From assembly GCA_041485845.1 (NCBI GenBank), contig JBGPKH010000336.1, positions 1 to 9,576 on the forward strand: a DNA stretch of 9,576 nucleotides, in the 5' to 3' direction. Of this stretch, positions 1-5,289 are shown piece after piece (within the stretch, counting starts at the first letter, position 1; every line of letters begins with the position of its first letter). Both the position numbers and the translations under genes were made by a program. The stretch is from OMOG01 sp041485845 (GTDB lineage: Bacteria; Acidobacteriota; Terriglobia; Bryobacterales; Bryobacteraceae). Under the pieces are notes generated by a model. That model had not been told where the DNA came from and searched no databases. It saw nothing but the letters and a program-made list of their open reading frames with translations.

Positions 1-208
1 AAATCGGCAGGCTGAAGCCCTGCCCCACCAAGTGTTGAAGTTGTCGTGCGGGACAGCGGCAAGACCGCTCGGTTGAAGACGCGGCGAAGAACCGGCGAAA
101 ATACCCGACCCGCACCGGTCGCGTCTTCATGCCCTTTGGTGGGCCGCCGCGGCCCATCGGGACCTCCCTGACGGTCGCGGCTCCGCCAGAGCCCCGTCCG
201 TGTTCCAC
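1..208. repeat. Non-coding, hairpin-rich intergenic stretch
   Basis: I see no gene here. Visible structures are: an imperfect stem GGCAGGC-TGAA-GCCCTGCC near 6-24, a perfect 5-bp stem AGCGG/CCGCT (55-59 with 65-69), a long compound hairpin (74-129, listed separately), a stem GGGCC/GGCCC (141-145 with 151-155), and a GC-rich block at 161-185 whose reverse complement reads GAGCCGCGACCGTCAGGG. From memory, sequences like the first and last recur between genes in Solibacter-type genomes, so these may be dispersed repeat units; that is inference, since only single copies lie in this window. The stretch lies downstream of the minus-strand gene ending at 209, but no stem is followed by a T-run, so no intrinsic terminator is called. 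Confidence 0.4.
74..129. repeat. Compound inverted repeat, 10 bp + 5 bp stems
   Basis: TGAAGACGCG at 74-83 is the exact reverse complement of CGCGTCTTCA at 120-129. Directly inside, ACCGG (91-95) pairs with CCGGT (115-119), leaving a 7-nt bulge on the 5' side, none on the 3' side, and a 19-nt apical loop (96-114). A 15-bp stem in two segments is more than expected by chance in 56 bp. It could be a folded RNA, a repeat-element end or a protein-binding palindrome; nothing in the sequence decides between these. No T-tract follows on either strand. Confidence 0.5.
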
Positions 209-964
209 TTACGTCGCACACCCTTCCAGCGAAACCACATAGGTTCCGAGTTGAACCACCGTCTTCCCCGACAGAACAACCGGAGCCGCGATCCCGCGGG
301 GACTGACCAGCCACGGCGCCATCGCTCCCGTCATGGATCGCACCCGCACCCGCCCCACTTCCCGTGGGTACAGCAACATGCTGAGACGGTGCGGCCCCGC
401 TTCCGGCACAGCCCCGGCAATCCCGCGGATCGCTCCGGCGATCACGCTCTCCGCCTCATCCGGCGCCAGATCGCGAAGCCGATCGACAACCCTCCGCAAC
501 TGCGCGCGCGCGATGCACCTGGCGGGCGCGGCCGTCACGTTGAATCGATAGCCGCGGCGCCCGTTTCTCCCGGGTCTGCCACGATCCAGAAACCAATAGC
601 GAGGCAGGTATTCGATCTGAAAGTCCGCCCTCCCCGGATCCTTGCTCACGCCCGCGACCACTGGCCGGCACCGCTTCCCCGACCACTGCCACCCCACCAC
701 GTGCAGATCGAATGACGATTCCACTGGCACCGGAGCGTCGCTCAACGCCTGTGCAAGAGTCGTGAGGGCGTGTCCCAAATCGCGTCTCCAAGGCAGAGCT
801 TCGGCGAGCCACTGGCCGGTGGGGACGCCGGCGATCTCATCCGCCCCGGCATAACCCATCGCGGCAATTCCGTTTCGCGCGCAGTAGAGGACGTTCTGGG
901 GCAAGCGGCCGCCGGTCACCTGCAGCACGTAATCCTTGGACGCGCGCGACACAATCAGATTCAT
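209..964 (-). CDS. Hypothetical protein, Ntn-hydrolase-like fold
   Basis: A 251-residue protein with no signal peptide or membrane segment, so probably cytoplasmic. The start is forced: an in-frame TAG lies a few codons upstream of the ATG at 964 with no other start between. The N-terminus (MNLIVSRASKDYVLQVT), the GIAAMGYAG segment at residues 32-40, and TGQWLAEAL around 49-57 resemble a widespread family of uncharacterised proteins with an HslV/proteasome-like Ntn-hydrolase fold. In that family the first strand is usually followed by an Asp-Arg-Arg turn; here it reads T17-G-G-R20, so the conserved acidic residue appears lost. A later FDLHVVGWQW segment fits a central beta strand. Catalytic activity is not supported: the N-terminus is Met-Asn, and no processed Thr/Ser nucleophile is evident. 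A GAGG sequence about 15 nt upstream of the start is farther than an ideal ribosome-binding site. It stands alone, divergent from the region to its right. Coding reality is well supported; the fold is a moderate-confidence inference. Confidence 0.75.
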   Translation of the reverse strand: MNLIVSRASKDYVLQVTGGRLPQNVLYCARNGIAAMGYAGADEIAGVPTGQWLAEALPWRRDLGHALTTLAQALSDAPVPVESSFDLHVVGWQWSGKRCRPVVAGVSKDPGRADFQIEYLPRYWFLDRGRPGRNGRRGYRFNVTAAPARCIARAQLRRVVDRLRDLAPDEAESVIAGAIRGIAGAVPEAGPHRLSMLLYPREVGRVRVRSMTGAMAPWLVSPRGIAAPVVLSGKTVVQLGTYVVSLEGCAT

Positions 965-1030
965 CCGGAACCGGGCCTGCCTCTATTCTCGGATGCAAAC
1001 GCGGTAAAAAGTCTCTAAAGTGTAAATGTT

Positions 1031-1163
1031 GTGAATCGATCCAATCGATTGCTCTTGCTGTGCCTGCTGTGTGCGCCACTCCATGCAGCGGTTTTCGACG
1101 GGTAGCCTGGACTTTCTGCTGCGCGGGGATCGTCATAATCCCTGGTTGCCTCCTAACTCCTAA
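1031..1163 (+). pseudogene. Frameshifted short secretion-signal ORF
   Basis: A GTG at 1031 opens a 24-codon frame whose product has a textbook signal peptide: a basic start (VNRSNR), a Leu/Cys-rich core (LLLLCLLCAPL) and a cleavage-like HA-A site, then VFDG and a TAG at 1103. In the +1 frame, from GGT at 1101, the reading continues GSLDFLLRGDRHNPWLPPNS to a TAA at 1161. The two frames join if one G of the GGG run at 1100-1102 is removed, giving a 43-residue secreted peptide. A weak TAAAGT at 1016-1021 could be a -10 element; there is no clear ribosome-binding site. This could be a real small secreted protein with a sequencing or natural indel, a decayed 5' end of a lost exported protein, or chance. 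It is divergent from the gene ending at 964. Confidence 0.25.
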
Positions 1164-1164
1164 C
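1151..1164. repeat. 7-bp perfect tandem duplication (TCCTAAC x2)
   Basis: TCCTAAC at 1151-1157 is repeated exactly at 1158-1164. It covers the stop codon of the frameshifted short ORF and lies about 35 bp before the AGC-rich repeat block. A small slippage-type duplication fits a decaying intergenic region. Confidence 0.5.
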
Positions 1165-1199
1165 AATAGCCAAGGATACTTGCAATCTTGAGGACGGGA

Positions 1200-1376
1200 G
1201 CTTTCAGCGATCAGCCTTCAGCTTTTGCAGGAGGCCCGCGAGCATGCGTTTCAATTCGGTGACGCGCTGGGCCAGTTCCTCGTGGTCCTTGGGCTTGATC
1301 GGTTTCAGAGTCGGCCGGTGGCGGGCCACCTTCAGCTTGTAGGCTGAGCGCTGAAGCCGAGTGCGGAGCGCTGAAC
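1200..1376. repeat. AGC-rich short interspersed repeat motifs
   Basis: TTCAGC-type words are packed at both ends of this block. The left end reads TTTCAGCGATCAGCC followed by CCTTCAGCTT (1215-1224), and CCTTCAGCTT recurs exactly at 1329-1338. AGCGCTGAA then occurs twice, at 1347-1355 and 1367-1375, in the opposite orientation. Such TTCAGC-like strings are, from memory, common intergenic filler in acidobacterial and related genomes. The middle of the block (about 1225-1328) has different, coding-like composition on the minus strand, so the repeats flank or partly overlap a small ORF. Confidence 0.45.
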
Positions 1377-1404
1377 GCTTGCCCGTTACACAAATGGTAT
1401 GCAC
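1204..1404 (-). CDS. Small hypothetical ORF or gene 3' remnant
   Basis: I do not recognise this 66-residue reading. Its last ~40 codons have a strong G/C third-position preference, typical of real genes here, and encode a basic, amphipathic helical tail (HEELAQRVTELKRMLAGLL followed by QKLKADR and a stop). The first ~25 residues overlap the AGC-rich repeats and look non-genic, so the true start may be the GTG near 1330, which has an AAGG just upstream and would give a ~42-residue product. The helical tail looks like the C-terminus of a longer protein, which would make this a remnant fused to repeat sequence. The stop codon itself lies inside a TTCAGC repeat. No neighbouring gene suggests a role, and it could be spurious. 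Confidence 0.25.
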   Translation of the reverse strand: MHTICVTGKRSALRTRLQRSAYKLKVARHRPTLKPIKPKDHEELAQRVTELKRMLAGLLQKLKADR

Positions 1405-1896
1405 AAGGTAAATCTGAGAGACGAATCCTCAGGTTTTGCGGGCTAGAATCTAAGGGGTTGCGCAGAACATCGCCGCCATAACCAACACCACGCCGGCGCG
1501 TGCCTGTGGCGGAAGCTTGGCGGCGCCGGAGCTGGCAGGGTCGAGGCCGAGACCGCCGGCGAGGAGCAAGTACCAGCTTCCATCCATGCCGGAATCCCTG
1601 CCCGAACGTTGTCCGGACCGCTCTGAAAGTGGGCTCCCGCCTTCTCCCACAGCGGGCAACGAATCTCTCAAACCTGAATTGGACCCGGCGGAAGGGATCA
1701 TCACTTTCTACGGTGACGCGCGGTTGCGTTACGAAGCGGATTGGGACTCCACAATGATGTGGGCGTGATACGAGCGGGCGAGGAGGCGCCACGGTGACCC
1801 CTCCGCGCTTCGCCAGCACTTCGTGTACGGGAATGCGATTCAAAAGACCGCAATCCGGATTTCAGGCTCCGCGTCACCGAAGATCGTCCCGAGCGT
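1405..1896. other. Intergenic stretch with no convincing gene
   Basis: No recognisable gene. A plus-strand frame is open from 1454 to a TGA at 1766-1768 (about 104 codons) and ends in EGIITFYGDARLRYEADW, which reads somewhat protein-like. It lacks a ribosome-binding site and a family match, and its Pro/Arg-rich first half looks like out-of-frame GC-rich DNA. A longer minus-strand open frame across the region is equally featureless. A TAGAAT at 1444-1449 could be a -10 hexamer without a matching -35. A degraded gene is possible but not demonstrable here. Confidence 0.3.
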
Positions 1897-1925
1897 TTGA
1901 TTCCTTCCCATTGTTCTGTTAGAGT
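1897..1925 (+). promoter_or_regulatory. Candidate sigma-70-type promoter of the exported-protein cluster
   Basis: TTGATT at 1897-1902 (4 of 6 matches to TTGACA) is followed after exactly 17 bp by TAGAGT at 1920-1925 (4 of 6 matches to TATAAT). Initiation about 7 bp later would fall at or next to the ATG at 1933, implying a leaderless or nearly leaderless message. This agrees with the poor ribosome-binding site before that ATG, where AAGG is only 2 nt away. It would drive the three-gene cluster. Confidence 0.4.
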
Positions 1926-1932
1926 TAAGGTA

Positions 1933-3969
1933 ATGAATCGGCGCGTCAGGCGTCGTGTCTGTCTGTGGCCAAATGCCCGGAGGAATGCCGCGCTTCGCGC
2001 GCTGTTCCTCTTCGCTGCCGGTGTGTGTCTTCTTTCAGCCCAACAGCTTTCATTTACCGAACGGATCTACCCTATTCTGGAGCGTGCCGGCTGCCGCAAC
2101 TGTCACAACGCGGAAGGCGTCGCGTCTGCCACGCGGCTTCATTTTCCTGACGAGGATGCGCCCAAAGCGCGCGTGGAGGCATTTGGGAAATCGCTCGCCG
2201 AACTGGTCGACCGTCAGAATCCCGGCAACTCGATCCTGCTGATGAAGCCAACGCTGCGCACAGCGCATACTGGCGGAGAGCGTATCCGGAAAGGCAGCCA
2301 GGAAGAAGCGGCGTTGATATCGTGGATCGGCTATCTCGCGAAGCTCTCCAACACAGAGTTGGCTGAGGCGCTTGGGTACCGGAAGGAAGAGGCCGGTGGA
2401 TATGGGGTCGCGCCCAAAGTGGTTCTGCGGCGCCTGACCCACAGCCAGTACAACAATACGGTGCGCGACCTGCTGAAGGACACCAGCAATCCGGCGAGCC
2501 AGTTTCCTCCCGAAGATTACGTCAACGGATTCAAGAATCAGTACCAGGCACTCTCTGTCTCCCCCATTTTGACCGAGGGTTACAGCCGGGCAGCCGAAAG
2601 ACTGGCGGCCGGCGCGTTTCGCAGAGGCGATTCGCGCGGCCTGATTCCGTGCCAGGCGGCTTCGGATGACGACGCGGGGTGCCGGACCAGGTTCATCCAG
2701 ACCTTCGGACGCAGAGCTTTCCGTCGCCCTCTGGATGCGCAAGAGGTGGCCTGGCACGAGGCGATATTCAAGACGGAAAAGAAATTTCTCGACGGCGCAC
2801 AAGCCGTGATCGAGACCATGCTCCAGTCGCCTGCCTTCATTTTCTGGCTCGAAGAAACTCCCAATCCGAAATGGCAGCCGTATGCGAAGGCTTCCCGCCT
2901 GTCCTATTTCCTGTGGGACACCGCGCCCGACGATGCGCTGCTGGATAGCGCGGCAAGAGGCGACTTGAACACGCCGGAAGGAATGGAACGCGTCGCTCGC
3001 CGCATGCTGGACGATCCGAGAGCCAGGGACGGAATAGACGAGTTCGTTTCCGAGTGGCTGCGCTTCGATCGGGTGCTGAGCGCCTCGCGCGAGCGACGGC
3101 TCTATCCGCTGTTCAGCCGCGAGCTGGCGAAGGCAATGACCGAGGAGTCCCGGAGGTTTATCGGCGACCTGGTGTGGAACGGCCGCAATTTCATGGGAGC
3201 CTTCACGGCGAACTACAGCTTCATCAACTCCGATCTGGCGGCAGTCTATAAGGTGCCGCCGCCGGCGCGCGATTTCCAGCGCGTAGAGTTCCCCGCGGAA
3301 TCCGAGCGTGCCGGGCTGCTGGGCCAGGCTCTGTTCCTTACGCTTTCGAGCAAGCCGGACGATACTGCGCCAACCGGCCGAGGCCTGTTCGTTCGAGAGC
3401 AGTTTCTCTGCCAGCAGGTGCCGCCTCCGCCGCCGGGCGTGGATACCAATCTGCCGCCGGTCGAGGAGTCCAAGCCGGTAACCAACCGGGAGCGGATGGC
3501 GATGCACGCCAGCAATCAAACGTGCGCGGGCTGTCACAAACTCATCGATCCCATCGGTTTCGGATTCGAGAAGTTCGACGCCATCGGGATGCGCCGGGAG
3601 AAGCACAAGCTGCTGTTCTACCCGAACCTGACGGGCGCGGCTGCGAGGCGGGCGCAACCCAGGCAGGTCGAATTGGAATTGGACACGAAGGGCTCGGTTG
3701 CAGGGATACCCAGCTCCGAGTTTACCAGCCCCAGAGAACTCGGCGAGCTCCTTGCCAAGACCCCGCAGTGTCAGGAATGCGTGGTCAAGCAGGTTTTCCG
3801 GTACATGTCCGGCCGGCAGGACACCCCCGCCGACCGGCCCGTGCTCAACCCGGCGCTCGAAGCCTTTCGAGAGTCCGGCTACCAGTTCAAAGAACTGATG
3901 GTGGCTTTAGTAAAATTGAGGGAATTCCCAGACTCACGGAGGACCGGCAATGTCGCAAGTCATCACTAA
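1933..3969 (+). CDS. Exported diheme-type DUF1592/DUF1588-family (PSD/PSCyt) protein
   Basis: A 678-residue exported c-type cytochrome-like protein of the family built from planctomycete-type PSD/PSCyt domains. A basic N-terminus and hydrophobic core (ALRALFLFAAGVCLLSA) form a Sec signal, with cleavage likely before QQLSF. The first heme site is C54-R-N-C57-H58. Domains then follow in family order: DUF1587 (about 163-228, RRLTHSQYNNTVRDLL), DUF1595 (about 250-307, FGRRAFRRPL), DUF1592 (about 319-440, SRLSYFLWDTAPDDALL), DUF1588 (about 458-560, with the proline run VPPPPPGVD and second heme site C531-A-G-C534-H535), and DUF1585 (about 587-665). Both heme Cys and His residues are present, so the protein is intact and should bind two c-type hemes in the periplasm. 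Its substrate and electron partner are unknown. I chose the ATG at 1933; a TTG at 1897 would add 12 residues but overlaps the probable promoter. Its end overlaps the DUF1552 gene by 20 bp. Confidence 0.93.
   Translation: MNRRVRRRVCLWPNARRNAALRALFLFAAGVCLLSAQQLSFTERIYPILERAGCRNCHNAEGVASATRLHFPDEDAPKARVEAFGKSLAELVDRQNPGNSILLMKPTLRTAHTGGERIRKGSQEEAALISWIGYLAKLSNTELAEALGYRKEEAGGYGVAPKVVLRRLTHSQYNNTVRDLLKDTSNPASQFPPEDYVNGFKNQYQALSVSPILTEGYSRAAERLAAGAFRRGDSRGLIPCQAASDDDAGCRTRFIQTFGRRAFRRPLDAQEVAWHEAIFKTEKKFLDGAQAVIETMLQSPAFIFWLEETPNPKWQPYAKASRLSYFLWDTAPDDALLDSAARGDLNTPEGMERVARRMLDDPRARDGIDEFVSEWLRFDRVLSASRERRLYPLFSRELAKAMTEESRRFIGDLVWNGRNFMGAFTANYSFINSDLAAVYKVPPPARDFQRVEFPAESERAGLLGQALFLTLSSKPDDTAPTGRGLFVREQFLCQQVPPPPPGVDTNLPPVEESKPVTNRERMAMHASNQTCAGCHKLIDPIGFGFEKFDAIGMRREKHKLLFYPNLTGAAARRAQPRQVELELDTKGSVAGIPSSEFTSPRELGELLAKTPQCQECVVKQVFRYMSGRQDTPADRPVLNPALEAFRESGYQFKELMVALVKLREFPDSRRTGNVASHH
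3936..3942 (+). promoter_or_regulatory. Strong ribosome-binding site for the DUF1552 gene
   Basis: ACGGAGG ends 7 nt before the ATG at 3950, the best ribosome-binding site in the window. It lies inside the coding sequence of the upstream DUF1592-type gene, whose stop codon comes 17 nt after this ATG, so the second gene is initiated independently while sharing the transcript. It fixes the start of the DUF1552 protein. Confidence 0.75.
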
Positions 3970-5269
3970 GCGCGTTCGTCTCTCGCGACGAATCTTCCTC
4001 AAGGCTCTCACCGCGGCTCATGTGCCGGCGATTGTCGGCATCCCGCCTCTGATCTCGATGTTCAATTCGACGGGGACCGCGTATGCCGCCGAAACCAATG
4101 GAGCGAACGCGATCGGCAAACGATTCGCGATCTGGTTCAACGGAAATGGTATTCCCGAGCGCTATTGGATTCCGTCCAATACGGGCACGGACTACGATAT
4201 TACACCGTGCCTGACGCCCATCGGCCGGCTAAAGGACGATATCCTCGTTTTGAGCGGGCTCGACAACACATACGGCGGCAACGGACATCCGCAATCGCTC
4301 TGCGCGCTGATGACATGCACCCGTTTGAGCTCGGCCGGACCCAGCGCTCCGTCGCTCGACCAGATCCTCGCCGGGAAGATCGGTGATAATTCGCGTTTCC
4401 GCTCGCTGCAGATCGGCGTTTCGCAGGAGTCGTTCGGCGGTGCGGTTCAGAAGAATATGAGTTGGGCGGGGCCGAACCGTCCGCTGCCACCGGAGGAGAT
4501 ACCGCATCGGTTGTTCGACCGGCTGTTCGGAGCCCGGGATTTGGGTTGGATCAATCGTAAGCGGAGCATCCTGGATGCGATCTCCAAGGAAGGGGCTTTA
4601 CTGCGCAAAGGTCTTCCGAAGGAGGATGAGATGCGGCTGGAGGAGCATCTCTCTTCGATTCGCGATCTCGAGCGCGCGATCGCCTCCCTGCCTCCGGACT
4701 ATCGGAAGGTCACGCCTCCGGAAGAGGACTTCGACATGAAGGACTGGCCGCGTGTCGCCAAACTTCAAAGCGACCTGCTGGCCTATGCGTTTGCGACCGG
4801 ACAGACGCGCGTGGCGAGTTACATGTTGACGAAGTGCCAGGGCCTGGCGCGATTTCCCTGGCTGGGGCACACCGCGGCGCGCCACCACGATTACACCCAC
4901 AAAGACGGCAAGGCTCCGGGCGAAAAGGGCGAGGAAGGGCAGCGAATTCTCCGCGATATTTGCCGGTGGCACGTCGAGGAGTTCGCTTACCTGGTGGCGA
5001 AGCTCAAATCGATTCCGGAAGGCGACCGTACCCTGCTGGACAACACCGTGCTGATGTACGTCCACGAGCACGCCGAGGCCGGGCCTCACAAATCGAGCGG
5101 CATGATCGCTCTCGTGGCGGGCAGCAAGGAGAAGCTGTCGCTCGGGCGGCATACGAAGATCGCGGGGACGATCGGCGATCTTTACACGACGTTGTTCGAC
5201 GGTGTGATCGGCGCCGGACTTGGGAAGATGCCAACGGCAAACCGGCAACTGACCGAGATCCTCGCCTGA
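3950..5269 (+). CDS. Tat-exported DUF1552 family protein
   Basis: A 439-residue DUF1552 (HXXSHH) family protein of unsettled function, normally encoded beside a DUF1592-type cytochrome as it is here. The N-terminus has a perfect twin-arginine motif, S12-R-R-I-F-L-K18, followed by a moderately hydrophobic stretch and a cleavage-like site near TAYAAE. It is therefore predicted to fold in the cytoplasm and cross by Tat. Family landmarks include FAIWFNGNGIPERYW, a DDILVLSGLDNTYGGNGHP segment that may contribute metal-type ligands, and a C-terminal LLDNTVLMYVHEHAEAG segment resembling the catalytic region of alkaline-phosphatase-like folds. The signature motif is altered: where HxxSHH is expected the protein has H313-D-Y-T-H-K318, so Ser is Thr and the last His is Lys. 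The neighbouring H312 and H317 keep the region His-rich. Start is fixed by a strong ribosome-binding site. The gene ends 20 bp before the hydrolase gene, indicating one transcript. Confidence 0.93.
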   Translation: MSQVITKRVRLSRRIFLKALTAAHVPAIVGIPPLISMFNSTGTAYAAETNGANAIGKRFAIWFNGNGIPERYWIPSNTGTDYDITPCLTPIGRLKDDILVLSGLDNTYGGNGHPQSLCALMTCTRLSSAGPSAPSLDQILAGKIGDNSRFRSLQIGVSQESFGGAVQKNMSWAGPNRPLPPEEIPHRLFDRLFGARDLGWINRKRSILDAISKEGALLRKGLPKEDEMRLEEHLSSIRDLERAIASLPPDYRKVTPPEEDFDMKDWPRVAKLQSDLLAYAFATGQTRVASYMLTKCQGLARFPWLGHTAARHHDYTHKDGKAPGEKGEEGQRILRDICRWHVEEFAYLVAKLKSIPEGDRTLLDNTVLMYVHEHAEAGPHKSSGMIALVAGSKEKLSLGRHTKIAGTIGDLYTTLFDGVIGAGLGKMPTANRQLTEILA

Positions 5270-5279
5270 AGGGCGAATT

Positions 5280-5283
5280 GGAG
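5280..5283 (+). promoter_or_regulatory. Ribosome-binding site deciding the hydrolase start
   Basis: GGAG lies 6 nt before the ATG at 5290. It supports that ATG, which begins a signal peptide, over any start upstream in the same open frame; that frame runs far back inside the DUF1552 gene and is meaningless there. Confidence 0.6.
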
Positions 5284-5289
5284 CACAAC

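Noticed and set aside
141..155. GGGCC/GGCCC stem as a terminator for the gene ending at 209
   Set aside because: No T-run follows on the minus strand, and the stem is only 5 bp.
1211..1843. Minus-strand open frame of 210 codons across the intergenic region
   Set aside because: Arg/Pro-rich, no ribosome-binding site or family resemblance, and it runs through repeats in a different frame from the coding-like tail.
1897..1932. TTG start adding 12 residues to the DUF1592-type protein
   Set aside because: The added residues are not signal-peptide-like and the TTG coincides with the probable -35 element.
2050..3657. Long minus-strand open frame (535 codons) opposite the DUF1592-type gene
   Set aside because: It is the antisense shadow of a GC-rich gene with clear domains on the plus strand; its translation has no recognisable domain.
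4834..5289. N-terminal extension of the hydrolase reading frame upstream of ATG 5290
   Set aside because: It is out of frame inside the well-supported DUF1552 gene; the ATG at 5290 has a ribosome-binding site and begins a signal peptide.
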